The position numbers and the translations under genes were made by a program. A stretch of DNA of 64,000 nt from JAENWD01 sp963837165 (lineage in GTDB: Bacteria; Acidobacteriota; Vicinamibacteria; Vicinamibacterales; JAENWD01), in the NCBI GenBank assembly GCA_963837165.1, contig CAWIMD010000004.1, positions 496,001 through 560,000 of the forward strand. Reading direction: 5' to 3'. This document shows positions 16,288 to 26,411 of the stretch, piece after piece. The notes below the pieces were generated by a model that was given only the letters and a program-made list of their open reading frames with translations, searched no databases and was not told the DNA's origin. Position 1 is the stretch's first letter. Every line of letters starts with the position of its first letter.

Positions 16288-17505
16288 TCAGCCCGTCAGC
16301 TTGCTGATGAGGTCGAAGATCGGCATGTACATCGCGATGACGATGCCGCCCACGACGATGCCAAGAAAGGCGATCATCACCGGCTCGAGCAGCGTCAGCA
16401 GCCCCGCGACGGCCGTGTCCACCTCCTCCTCGTAGAAATCGGCGATCTTCGCGAGCATCGTGTCGAGCGCGCCCGTCGCCTCGCCGACGCCGATCATCTG
16501 CACGACCATCGGCGGAAAGACGTTGGTCTCCTTGAGGGGCGCCGCGATCGTGTTGCCGCCCTCGATGCTCCTCCGGGTGGACAGGATCGCGTCCTCGACG
16601 ATGGCGTTCCCCGAGGTGCGGGCCGTGATGTCGAGGCCGTCGAGGATGGGCACGCCCGAGCTGATGAGCGTCGCCAGCGTGCGGCAGAAGCGCGCGACGG
16701 CGATCTTGCGCATGATCGCGCCGAGGATCGGCAGCTTGAGCACCGTGCCGTCCACGGTGTGGCGGCCGGCGTCGGTCTGGTAGTAGCTCCGGAACGCCCA
16801 CCCGAGCGCGACGAACGCGATGATGCCAATCCAGCCGAACCGGACCAGGTAGTTGCTCATCGCGATGACGACGCGCGTCGGCAGCGGGAGCTCGGCGCCG
16901 AGCGAGGCGAACATGCCGGCGAATGTCGGAATGACCTTCCAGAGGATCACCGCCACGACGACGCCGGCAATACCGATGACGGCGATCGGGTACACCATCG
17001 CCGACTTGACCTGCGACTTCAGCTTGACCGCCTTCTCGATGTAGGTGGCCAGGCGCTTGAGGATCGTATCGAGGATGCCGCCCGCTTCGCCCGCCGCCAC
17101 CATGTTCGTGAACAACGGGTCGAAGGTCTTCGGGTGCTTCCGCATGGCATCGGCCAGGGACTGGCCGTTCTCGACGTCCGCGCGGGTCTGCAGGATGGAG
17201 GCCGCGAAGTTGGCGTCTTCTTCCTGGGTGCCCAGGATTTCCAGGCACTGCACCAGCGGCAGGCCGGCGTCGATCATGACCGAGAACTGCCGGGTGAAGA
17301 TCGCCAGGGACCTCGGCGAGGCGGACTTCCCCAGCTTGCCCTTCTTCGGGCCCGCTTCGGCCTTTGCTTTCGAGGGCGCCACCTTCGTCACGAGCACCTG
17401 CTCGCGGCGCAGCATGGCGACCACGGCGTCCATCGTCTCGGCAACCCGTTCGCCGGTCACGGTTTCGCCGGAACGCGTCCGTCCGGTAAAGGCAAAAGTG
17501 GGCAT
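16288..17505 (-). CDS. pilC: PilC: inner-membrane platform protein of the pilus
   Basis: 405 aa, normal length. Two GspF/T2SSF repeats (about 70-195 and 275-400), each with conserved LPLVQCLEILG- and GVPILDGLDI-type segments, and three to four membrane helices ending in the family's hydrophobic helix (IAFLGIVVGGIVIAMYMPIF). It couples the PilB and PilT motors to pilin polymerisation. It lies between pilT and pilS in the same direction; its stop is in the same frame as, and 126 bp upstream of, the TTG start of pilS. Confidence 0.95.
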   Translation of the reverse strand: MPTFAFTGRTRSGETVTGERVAETMDAVVAMLRREQVLVTKVAPSKAKAEAGPKKGKLGKSASPRSLAIFTRQFSVMIDAGLPLVQCLEILGTQEEDANFAASILQTRADVENGQSLADAMRKHPKTFDPLFTNMVAAGEAGGILDTILKRLATYIEKAVKLKSQVKSAMVYPIAVIGIAGVVVAVILWKVIPTFAGMFASLGAELPLPTRVVIAMSNYLVRFGWIGIIAFVALGWAFRSYYQTDAGRHTVDGTVLKLPILGAIMRKIAVARFCRTLATLISSGVPILDGLDITARTSGNAIVEDAILSTRRSIEGGNTIAAPLKETNVFPPMVVQMIGVGEATGALDTMLAKIADFYEEEVDTAVAGLLTLLEPVMIAFLGIVVGGIVIAMYMPIFDLISKLTG

Positions 17506-17538
17506 CGTCAGGACCTTGCGTGCACGTCGAGTAGTTCC

Positions 17539-18675
17539 CTATCTACGTATCGGCGGAACTGCCGTCGGCCGCAGTCCCGTCCGCCCGGCCATTCCCGCCC
17601 CGGGCACCACGCCCACCCCGCGACTGATCATTTCCTGCAGCTCCTGGGGGTTCGAGCTGGCCAGCAGCGCCGTATCCAGCGTGACCTTGCCACTGAGGTG
17701 CAGGCTGGCGAGGCACTGGTTGGCCGTCTGCATGCCCGCCTTCTCCTGGCCGGTCTGCATGGCGGAGTAGATCTGGTGGATCTTGTCCTCGCGAATGAGG
17801 TTGCGGATCGCGGGGGTCGGCACGAGGATCTCGAGCGACACGACACGGCCGCCGCCCGCCTTCGGCAGCAGCGCCTGGCAGACGATGCCCTCGAGGACCA
17901 TGGAGAGCTGGGTGCGGATCTGGCCCTGCTGGTGCGCGGGGAAGACGTCGATGATGCGGTTGATCGTCTGGGCCGCCGAGTTGGTGTGGAGCGTGGCCAG
18001 TGTCAGGTGGCCGGTCTCGGCAATGCGCAGGGCGGACTCGATGGTCTCGAGGTCGCGCATCTCGCCGATGAGGACGACGTCGGGGTCCTCGCGCAGGGCG
18101 GCGCGCAGGGCCATGGAGAAGCTCTGCGTGTCGCTGTGCAGCTCGCGCTGGTTGACGATGCACCGCTTGTGCGGGTGGATGTACTCGATGGGATCCTCGA
18201 TGGTGAGGATGTGCTCGCTGCGCTCGGAGTTGACCTTGTCGATCATCGCGGCCAGCGTCGTGGACTTGCCGCTGCCGGTCGGTCCGGTCACGAGCACGAG
18301 GCCGCGCGGCTTCTCGGCGAGCCTGGTGAGCACCTGGGGCAGGTTCAGCTCCTCGAACGTCCGGATCCGCTCGGGGATCAGCCGGTAGACGGCGGCGACG
18401 GCGCCGCGCTGGTTGAACATGTTGCAGCGGAAGCGCGCCAGCCCCTTGATGCCGAACGAGAAGTCGAGCTCCAGCGCCTCCTCGAACCGCTTCTTCTGCG
18501 CGTCGGTCAGCACGCTGTAGGTGAGCTGCTTGGTCTCCGCGGGGGACAGGTCCGGCAGCTCCAGCCGGTTCAGCTTGCCGTCCACGCGCACCTGCGGCGG
18601 GGTGTTCGTCGTCAGATGGAGGTCCGATCCCCCGCGGTCGACCGTCGTCTTGAGCAGTTCGGGAAGCGTTGGCAT
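17539..18675 (-). CDS. pilT: PilT: pilus retraction ATPase
   Basis: 378 aa from ATG at 18675. It has Walker A GPTGSGKSTTL, an Asp box including DPIEYIH, Walker B VVLIGEMRDLET, and a His box around TGHLTLATLHTNSAAQTINR. The PilT-specific C-terminal region contains AIRNL and IYSAMQTGQEKAGMQT. It depolymerises pili for twitching. The frame extends upstream into the octamer array, but the first 28 codons of that extension are repeat-derived, so 18675 is the credible start. It follows pilB across the array. Confidence 0.96.
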   Translation of the reverse strand: MPTLPELLKTTVDRGGSDLHLTTNTPPQVRVDGKLNRLELPDLSPAETKQLTYSVLTDAQKKRFEEALELDFSFGIKGLARFRCNMFNQRGAVAAVYRLIPERIRTFEELNLPQVLTRLAEKPRGLVLVTGPTGSGKSTTLAAMIDKVNSERSEHILTIEDPIEYIHPHKRCIVNQRELHSDTQSFSMALRAALREDPDVVLIGEMRDLETIESALRIAETGHLTLATLHTNSAAQTINRIIDVFPAHQQGQIRTQLSMVLEGIVCQALLPKAGGGRVVSLEILVPTPAIRNLIREDKIHQIYSAMQTGQEKAGMQTANQCLASLHLSGKVTLDTALLASSNPQELQEMISRGVGVVPGAGMAGRTGLRPTAVPPIRR

Positions 18676-18693
18676 ATGTGTCCTATCGTTATC

Positions 18694-18773
18694 GGATGAT
18701 GGGAGGATGGGAGTTATGGGAGGAGGGGATCCCATCCTCCCATCCTCCCATCCTCCCATCCTCCCATCCTCCT
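18694..18773. repeat. Opposed octamer arrays (GGGAGGAT / CCCATCCT) between pilB and pilT
   Basis: Left units (GGATGATG, GGAGGATG, GGAGTTAT, GGGAGG) face five to six CCCATCCT units. The right end runs into the pilB TAG stop at 18772-18774. On the mRNA strand the array is AGGATGGG repeated and can fold back on its partner. Confidence 0.93.
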
Positions 18774-20517
18774 ACTTCACCGTTTCGCGGGCGACCTCCT
18801 CGACCGTCGTGACGCCGTCTTTGACCTTGCGCAGGCCGCTCTGGCGGAGGGTGATCATGCCCTCGTCGATCGCCTTGCGTCGCAGCTCCAGCGCCGAGGC
18901 GCCGACCAGCACGAGCTCCCGGAGCTCGTCGGTGATTTCCATCACTTCGTACAGGCCCACGCGGCCCTTGTAGCCGGTGTTGTTGCACTTCTCGCAGCCG
19001 CGGCCGTGCATCGGCGCCACCGATTCGGCGTCCTCGGGCGAGTAGCCCGCCTGGACGAGGGCCGGTGCCGGCAGGTGCTGGGGTTCCTTGCAGTTGGCGC
19101 AGACACGCCGCACGAGGCGCTGCGCGCAGATCAGGTTCACCGAGCTGGCCACCAGGAACGGCTCGATGCCCATGTTCATCAGCCGGTTCACCGTGCTCGG
19201 GGCGTCGTTGGTGTGCAGCGTCGAAAGCACCAGGTGGCCCGTCAGGGCGGCCTTCACCGCGATCTCGGCCGTCTCGAAGTCGCGGATTTCTCCCACCAGG
19301 ATGATGTTCGGGTCCTGCCGGAGGAAGGCGCGCAGCGCGGCGGCGAAGTTGAGGCCGATGTTCTCGCGGACCTGCACCTGGTTGATGCCCGGCAGGTTGA
19401 ACTCGACCGGGTCCTCCGCGGTCATGATGTTCGTGTCCATCGTGTTGATGCGGGAGATGGACGAGTACAGCGTGTTGGTCTTTCCGCTGCCGGTCGGGCC
19501 CGTGACGAGCACCATGCCCCACGGCTTCTTGATTGCCACTTCGAATTTCGACAGCGACTCGGATTCGAAGCCGAGCCTCGTCATGTCGAGCATCAGCTTG
19601 TCCTTGTCGAGCAGCCGCATGACGATCTTCTCGCCGAACAACGTCGGCAGACAGCTGACGCGGAAGTCGATGTCCTTGGTGTTGCCGTCGTCGGCGAAGC
19701 GGATCTTGATGCGCCCGTCCTGCGGGAGCCGCTTTTCCGCGATGTCGAGCTTCGACATGATCTTGATGCGCGAGGTGATCGCATCGCGGAACTTCATGGG
19801 CGGCGCCATGATGTTGTAGAGGATGCCGTCCACCCGGTAGCGGACCCGCAGCTCCTTCTCGTACGGCTCGATGTGGATGTCGCTGGCGCCCTTCTGGATG
19901 GCCGACATCAGGATCACGTTCACGAGCTTGATGACCGGCGCGTCCTCGCCCTGGCGCTGCAGCGCCTCGGCGCTGATCTCCTCGAGCTCGTCGAGCACTT
20001 CGACGTCGGCCGAGGTGGTGTCGAGCGGCATCTCCTCGAGCGCGCGTGCCGCGGCGTCGAGCGCGCTCGGCCCCGTCTCCACCTTCTTGATCTGCGAGGG
20101 GTAGTACTTCTCGAGGGCGCCGATCACCGCGCTCTCCGAGGCCACGACCGGCTCGACGTTGTAGCCCGTCATGAACTTGACGTCGTCCATGGCGAACACG
20201 TTGGTCGGGTCGGTCATCGCGATCGTGAGCGTGGCGCCCGATCGCGAGAGCGGGATGATCTGGTACTTGTGCGAGGTCTCGGCGGGAATCAGCTTGATGA
20301 CGGCCGGATCGATCTCGAACTGCGTCAGGTTGATCGACGGCACGCCGTACTGCTTGCTGAGCAGCGCCGTGATCTCGTCGTCCTTCACGAAGCCGAGCTT
20401 GACCAGAATCAGGCCGAGCTTCCCCCCGTTGGCCTTTTGATGGGCCAGGACCTCCTGCAACTGCTCGGGAGTGATGCGCTTCTCTTTGAGAAGCAGTTCG
20501 CCGATGCGGACGGGCAT
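18772..20517 (-). CDS. pilB: PilB: pilus extension ATPase
   Basis: 581 aa. The N-terminal MshEN/GspE-N domain (about 1-150) may bind c-di-GMP in this family. The motor has Walker A GPTGSGKTNTLYS, an Asp box with AEDPVEFNLPGI, Walker B IILVGEIRDFETAE, and a His box TGHLVLSTLHTNDAP. The tetracysteine zinc element is present as CANC and CEKC. It powers pilus extension and is antagonised by PilT. It is transcribed with pilT and pilC. Confidence 0.96.
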   Translation of the reverse strand: MPVRIGELLLKEKRITPEQLQEVLAHQKANGGKLGLILVKLGFVKDDEITALLSKQYGVPSINLTQFEIDPAVIKLIPAETSHKYQIIPLSRSGATLTIAMTDPTNVFAMDDVKFMTGYNVEPVVASESAVIGALEKYYPSQIKKVETGPSALDAAARALEEMPLDTTSADVEVLDELEEISAEALQRQGEDAPVIKLVNVILMSAIQKGASDIHIEPYEKELRVRYRVDGILYNIMAPPMKFRDAITSRIKIMSKLDIAEKRLPQDGRIKIRFADDGNTKDIDFRVSCLPTLFGEKIVMRLLDKDKLMLDMTRLGFESESLSKFEVAIKKPWGMVLVTGPTGSGKTNTLYSSISRINTMDTNIMTAEDPVEFNLPGINQVQVRENIGLNFAAALRAFLRQDPNIILVGEIRDFETAEIAVKAALTGHLVLSTLHTNDAPSTVNRLMNMGIEPFLVASSVNLICAQRLVRRVCANCKEPQHLPAPALVQAGYSPEDAESVAPMHGRGCEKCNNTGYKGRVGLYEVMEITDELRELVLVGASALELRRKAIDEGMITLRQSGLRKVKDGVTTVEEVARETVK

Positions 20518-20576
20518 GTGCGCGCGATCGCCAGAAATCCTTCAGAACCCTGGCGGGCGCGGCGTGCCGCGACCCG

Positions 20577-21653
20577 CTAGAACATCACGTGGGCCGACAC
20601 GCCCCAGCCGCGGGTGCTCGAGTCCCCGCCGCCGGTCGCCTCGGCCTCGATCCAGATCCCCCCGGCCACCGCCACGCTGGCCCCCGCTGAGGCGGCGGGC
20701 CTGGCCTCGTCCACGGTGCTTGCCCGCACGCCGCCCCGGATGCCGACGCGCCGATCGCGGAACCACCGCTCGGCGCCTGCCGCCACGTCGCGTCGATCCC
20801 CGGCCGCCGTGGTCGTCGTCGTCAGATCCGCGTCGAGCGACACGACCCAGAGCTGCCGACCGGACCGCGCCGACTCGCTCACCACCGCCGCGCCGACCCT
20901 GACGGCCCGGTCGAGCCGCCATGACGACCCGTCGGCCGCCGTGAACGCGGGCTCGGCCAGGTTTCGGGCGGCGAGCCCGACACGCACCCGAGACAGGCGC
21001 ACCAGCACACCCACGTCCACGTCGCCCTTCGTGGCCGCGTGGGCAGCGGCATCGGCCGCGGCGTCGAGCGCCGCGTCGGCGTTCACGGCATCCGGGAAGC
21101 GCGCGAGCCCGAGGCTGCCGCGGATCAGACGGGCCGTGGCCCCGACCGTCACCGCATCCCCGAGCGACTGGACGACGCTCAGCCCGAACTGGTGGGTAAG
21201 CAGCGACCGGCCGGTCTGGGCTGTTCGCGGATCTTGTCGGCCGGGATCGATGGCGCCTGTAGCCGGCACGACCTCGGACTGGCGAACCCGGTAATAGCTG
21301 GCGCCGATCGCCGGGAAGGCGAAGGCGACGCCTGTGGCGCCCGTCTGAAGACCCGGCTCCTCTTCAGAAATCGGCGTGTGGCGATGGTCGATGAGCCGGC
21401 TGGACTCGAAGTCGATAAGCCCGTCTACAATGAACGAGTTCGGAAGGCCGGCCGGGTTCCACCAGGTGGCGCTGGCGTCGTCGGCCACCGCGACAAAGGC
21501 CCCGGCCATGCCCCGCGCCCGCGTGCCGGCTGCGTCGAACGGCTGGGCTGCAGCAGCCGCTGGAAAGCTGAGGAGCAGGGCCGCCGCAATCAGGGCGAGG
21601 CGCGGCCTCCGAAGGAAAGCCAATTGCTGCAGAATTGGCAAATGTGATATCAT
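20577..21653 (-). CDS. Outer-membrane beta-barrel protein (PorV/UPF0164-like)
   Basis: 358 aa from ATG at 21653. A signal peptide (about 1-36, ending AAAAAQ) is followed by the motif GTRARGMAGAFVAVADDASATWWNPAGL, shown here only as the pattern RGMAG...DDASATWWNPAG, which is typical of FadL/PorV-like barrels. Alternating amphipathic strands end in the aromatic terminus HVMF. An in-frame upstream ATG would prepend 112 residues of low quality. It lies upstream of pilB in the same orientation and may be envelope support for the pilus or unrelated; its function is unknown. Confidence 0.8.
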   Translation of the reverse strand: MISHLPILQQLAFLRRPRLALIAAALLLSFPAAAAAQPFDAAGTRARGMAGAFVAVADDASATWWNPAGLPNSFIVDGLIDFESSRLIDHRHTPISEEEPGLQTGATGVAFAFPAIGASYYRVRQSEVVPATGAIDPGRQDPRTAQTGRSLLTHQFGLSVVQSLGDAVTVGATARLIRGSLGLARFPDAVNADAALDAAADAAAHAATKGDVDVGVLVRLSRVRVGLAARNLAEPAFTAADGSSWRLDRAVRVGAAVVSESARSGRQLWVVSLDADLTTTTTAAGDRRDVAAGAERWFRDRRVGIRGGVRASTVDEARPAASAGASVAVAGGIWIEAEATGGGDSSTRGWGVSAHVMF

Positions 21654-21798
21654 GTTGATAGCATCCGGTGTTCGTTTTCGGGAAACAAGAGGCGCGCAGT
21701 CGGCGTATATATCCGTAGTCGTTTCATCCCTGAGCCAATCCCCTGACCTGCCGCCTTCTACATCCTGACGTCCCGGCTTCGCCACGGAAGGTTGGTCC

Positions 21799-22536
21799 AT
21801 GACTGAGACTGTGTCACCGGACGCGGCACCGGCCGCCTCCGACAACGTGTTCTCCCGGCTCATCGGGGTGATCGTGTCGCCCCGCCCGACGTTCGCGCGC
21901 ATCATCGACCGGCCCCGCTGGTTTGCCGCGATGGCACTCGTCACGGTGCTCGTGGCCGGCGCGCAGTTCGCGTTCCTGAGCACGAGCAAGGGCCAGGATG
22001 CGATGTTGGATCAGCAGGTGCGCCAGGCCGAGCAGTGGACCGGCAGCGTCAGCGATCAGCAGTATCAGAACATGGAGCGCATGGCGCCTCTCCAGCGCTA
22101 CATCGTACCCGGGACGATCCTGGTGTTCGGCCCGCTGATGACGTTCATCGTGTCGGGGATCCTGCTCGGGGTGTTCAACGCCCTGCTCGGCGGGAGCGCC
22201 CGGTACGGGCAGGTGCTGGGCATTGTCGCCTATTCCGGCGCGGTAAACCTGCTGCAGACGCTGTTCGTGCAGCCGCTGAACTACCTCCGGGGGTCGATGG
22301 CCAGCGCGACCAACCTGGGCGTGTTCGTGCAGTTCCTGGACGAGACGAACTTCGTTGCGCGGTTCCTCGGCATGATGGATGTGTTCATCATCTGGTCGCT
22401 GGTCGTGACGGCCGTCGGCCTGGCGGTGCTCTACAAGCGGAAGACTGCGCCGATCGTCTGGTCGCTCATGGGTGTCTACGTCGCCATCGCGCTGGTCTTC
22501 TCGACCGTGATGATGGTGATGTCTGGAGGGAGATAA
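21799..22536 (+). CDS. Yip1-domain membrane protein
   Basis: 245 aa with about five membrane helices and the Yip1 layout: a short cytosolic N-terminus with the SRLIGVIVSPRPTFARI segment, then helices. A good Shine-Dalgarno (GGAAGG) lies 7 bp before the ATG. It is the first gene of a rightward operon: the adaptor starts 2 bp after its stop. Bacterial Yip1 proteins often sit next to efflux or export genes and their role is not established. The 145 bp between it and the divergent outer-membrane gene should hold both promoters; I could not place a convincing box. Confidence 0.85.
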   Translation: MTETVSPDAAPAASDNVFSRLIGVIVSPRPTFARIIDRPRWFAAMALVTVLVAGAQFAFLSTSKGQDAMLDQQVRQAEQWTGSVSDQQYQNMERMAPLQRYIVPGTILVFGPLMTFIVSGILLGVFNALLGGSARYGQVLGIVAYSGAVNLLQTLFVQPLNYLRGSMASATNLGVFVQFLDETNFVARFLGMMDVFIIWSLVVTAVGLAVLYKRKTAPIVWSLMGVYVAIALVFSTVMMVMSGGR

Positions 22537-22538
22537 GC

Positions 22539-23894
22539 GTGTTCCGGAAGAAATGGGTCATTGCCCTGCTCGTCATCCTGGTCCTCGGCGCGATCGCGGG
22601 CGCCAACTTCTACTTCAAGAAGAGCGACGCGGTCTCGGTGAACGCCGAGCAGGTGAAGAAGCGGAACCTCGAGGCGATCGTCACGGCGTCAGGCACCATA
22701 CAGGCCAAGCGGTTCGTCAACATGAGCGCCGTGCAGATGGGCCGCGTGACCAAGCTGGCGGTGGAGGAAGGCGACCGGGTCAAGGCCGGCCAGTTCCTGC
22801 TGGAGATCGACCCGAACACGCTGCGCGGCACGGTGGAGCGCGGCCAGGCCTCGGTCGAGGCGGCCCGGGCCGGGCTGGCGCAGGCGCGGGTCAACGTGGA
22901 AACGGCGAAGGCCAACCTGCAGCTCTCCCGGGACCAGGTCAAGCGGCAGCGCGACCTGTGGGCCCAGCAGCTGACGACCAAGGAGAACCTGGACAAGGCC
23001 GAGTCCGATCTCAGGGTCCGCGAGACCGAGCTGCAGGCGCGGATGACCGACATCACCTCGCGCGAGCAGATGATCAAGCAGGAGGAGGCCTCGCTGGACA
23101 GCAGCAAGTACAACCTGCGTCAGGTGACGCTGGTGGCCCCCTTCGACGGTATCGTGACACGCCGCAACATCGAGGAAGGCGAGAACGTCGTCGTCGGCAC
23201 GATGAACAACGCCGGCACGCAGCTGCTGACCGTGGCGGACATGTCCGTGATCCAGGCCGAGATCGAGGTGGACGAGACCGACGTCCCGTCCCTGGCCATC
23301 GGCCAGCCCGCCAAGATCACGATTGACGCGCTGTCCGACAAGACGTTCACGGGCAAGGTCAGCGAGATCGGCAACAGCCCGATCCAGCAGACGGCGACGG
23401 CGCAGGCCGGACAGCAGGCGACCAACTTCAAGGTCAAGGTGGTGATCGACGGGACGATTCCCGAGGTGCGGCCCGGCATGACGTGCTCGGCCTCGATCAC
23501 GACCGCCACGCGGCAGCAGGCGCTCTCGGTGCCCATCCAGGCGATGGCCGCGCGCGAGCTGGTGTTCGACAAGGATGGCAAGATCGTCCGCGAGCCGCGC
23601 GACCCGAAGGAGCGGCGGCGCCGGCCGTCAGCGACCGCCGACGCGGGCACGCTGGCCGAGCTCAAGCCCGGCCAGACCCGCAAGGAAACCGAGGGTGTGT
23701 TCGTCCTGCGCGACAAGCAGGTCGAGTTCATCCCGGTGAAGGTCGGCATCGCCGGCGACAAGTATTTCGAGGTCCTGTCCGGGTTGAAGGACGGCGACCG
23801 GGTGGTCACCGGGCCGTTCAACTCGGTCCGCAATCTGAAAGACGGCGACGAAGTGAAGATCGACACCAAGCAGCCCGGGGCCGCACGGAGCTGA
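22539..23894 (+). CDS. Periplasmic adaptor (MacA/HlyD family) of a MacB-type export system
   Basis: 451 aa from GTG at 22539, with GGAGGG upstream. An N-terminal membrane anchor (about 7-25) is followed by a biotinyl-lipoyl half-motif (VEEGDRVKAGQFLLEIDP), a coiled-coil hairpin (about 105-200), the second lipoyl half (VAPFDGIVTRRNIEEGENV), a beta-barrel and a membrane-proximal domain. It would link the two MacB-type permeases encoded next to an outer-membrane channel. It contains an unusual charged insert (REPRDPKERRRR region) near residue 355. Confidence 0.9.
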   Translation: MFRKKWVIALLVILVLGAIAGANFYFKKSDAVSVNAEQVKKRNLEAIVTASGTIQAKRFVNMSAVQMGRVTKLAVEEGDRVKAGQFLLEIDPNTLRGTVERGQASVEAARAGLAQARVNVETAKANLQLSRDQVKRQRDLWAQQLTTKENLDKAESDLRVRETELQARMTDITSREQMIKQEEASLDSSKYNLRQVTLVAPFDGIVTRRNIEEGENVVVGTMNNAGTQLLTVADMSVIQAEIEVDETDVPSLAIGQPAKITIDALSDKTFTGKVSEIGNSPIQQTATAQAGQQATNFKVKVVIDGTIPEVRPGMTCSASITTATRQQALSVPIQAMAARELVFDKDGKIVREPRDPKERRRRPSATADAGTLAELKPGQTRKETEGVFVLRDKQVEFIPVKVGIAGDKYFEVLSGLKDGDRVVTGPFNSVRNLKDGDEVKIDTKQPGAARS

Positions 23895-23898
23895 GTCG

Positions 23899-25128
<1,230 letters not shown>

Positions 25129-26406
25129 ATGGCTCGTTTCCGCACGGGCCTCCTCGCGGAGGTCCTCTCGATGGCCGTCGACACGCTGCGCACGAACAAG
25201 TTGCGCTCGGCGCTGACGGTGCTTGGCGTCGTGATCGGCGTGACATCCATCGTGGGGATGACGTCGCTCATCCGCGGGTTCGGCGACCAGATGGAGCAGC
25301 TGATCAACCAGCTGGGCGCCAACAGCATCTACGTCGCGAAGATGAGCATCTCGAGCTTCGCCAGCGGGAAGAGCTTCATCGAGATGCTCCGGCGGCCGAA
25401 CATTACCGAGGAGGACGCGCGCGCCATCAAGGCCGGGGCGCCCGGAGCGATGCTGGTGGGCTGGCAGCTCGGCAACGGGCCCGGCGGACAGCAGCAGCGC
25501 CTGTCGTACCGGGGCGTGGACACGAAGCTCATCCCGATCGTCGGCGCCTCGGCGAACTTCGCGGAAATCAATTACATCGGCCTCGATACGGGCCGGTTCT
25601 TCAACACCTTCGAGGTGGACCACCGCCGGAACGTCGCGGTGCTCGGCTACTCGGTGGCGCAGACGCTGTTCCCGGCCGTCGATCCGCTGGACAAGAAGGT
25701 GCGCCTGGGCGACGAGCAGTTCACGGTGGTGGGCGTCATGGCGAAGCGCCCGAGCCCGCTCGGCGGCGATCCGGATGCCTTCGCCGTCATCCCGTCGACC
25801 ACCTACGACAAGATCTTCGACCCGCCGCGGATCCGCGGCATGCTGCAGCGCTTCCTGATGCTGGGGATCGTGTCGTACCCCGGAGTGTCGCGCGACGAAC
25901 TCATCTCCCAGGTGCAGGAAGTGATGCGCGCACGCCACCGCCTGAAGGTCGATCAGGAGGACGACTTCGACATCGTGACGTCCGACATGATCATGAACAT
26001 CTTCGACAGGTTCACGCGCGCCATCTTCCTGGCGCTGGTCGTGATCTCGTCGATTGCGCTCATGGTCGGCGGCATCGGCGTGATGGCCATCATGACCATC
26101 TCGGTGACCGAGCGGACGCGGGAGATCGGCATCAGGAAGGCGCTGGGCGCCAGGCGGCGCGAGATCCTGTGGCAGTTCCTGCTCGAGGCCGTGTTCCTGA
26201 CCTCGCTCGGTGGCCTGCTCGGCATCGCCCTGGGGTCCGCCATCGGCCTCATCGTCCACCTCGCCGCAGGATTCCCCGTGTCGCTGCCGTGGTGGTCGTT
26301 CGCCATCGGCATCGGCTTCTCGGCAACGGTGGGAATCTTCTTCGGGATGTGGCCCGCCTTCAAGGCGGCTCGGCTGGATCCGATCGAAGCGCTCAGGTAC
26401 GAGTAG
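25129..26406 (+). CDS. MacB-type ABC permease (FtsX family), second copy
   Basis: 425 aa, starting on the base after the previous stop codon. It has the same layout as its neighbour: N-terminal helix with NKLRSALTVLGVVIGVTSIV, MacB-PCD periplasmic domain, and C-terminal helices with TERTREIGIRKALGARRREI. No ATP-binding domain is present, and none is encoded in this operon, so an ATPase must be supplied from elsewhere or lie outside the expected context. The gene converges on phhA, 5 bp apart. Confidence 0.9.
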   Translation: MARFRTGLLAEVLSMAVDTLRTNKLRSALTVLGVVIGVTSIVGMTSLIRGFGDQMEQLINQLGANSIYVAKMSISSFASGKSFIEMLRRPNITEEDARAIKAGAPGAMLVGWQLGNGPGGQQQRLSYRGVDTKLIPIVGASANFAEINYIGLDTGRFFNTFEVDHRRNVAVLGYSVAQTLFPAVDPLDKKVRLGDEQFTVVGVMAKRPSPLGGDPDAFAVIPSTTYDKIFDPPRIRGMLQRFLMLGIVSYPGVSRDELISQVQEVMRARHRLKVDQEDDFDIVTSDMIMNIFDRFTRAIFLALVVISSIALMVGGIGVMAIMTISVTERTREIGIRKALGARRREILWQFLLEAVFLTSLGGLLGIALGSAIGLIVHLAAGFPVSLPWWSFAIGIGFSATVGIFFGMWPAFKAARLDPIEALRYE

Positions 26407-26411
26407 CGCGC

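Noticed and set aside
14527..18699. Plus-strand ORF of 1390 codons spanning pilS to pilT
   Set aside because: Antisense shadow of three well-defined pilus genes; composition is Arg/His/Gly/Asp-biased with no domain.
20558..20571. Short hairpin CGCGGC-GT-GCCGCG between the outer-membrane gene and pilB as a terminator
   Set aside because: Only a 6-bp stem, no T-run, and such palindromes arise by chance in DNA this GC-rich.
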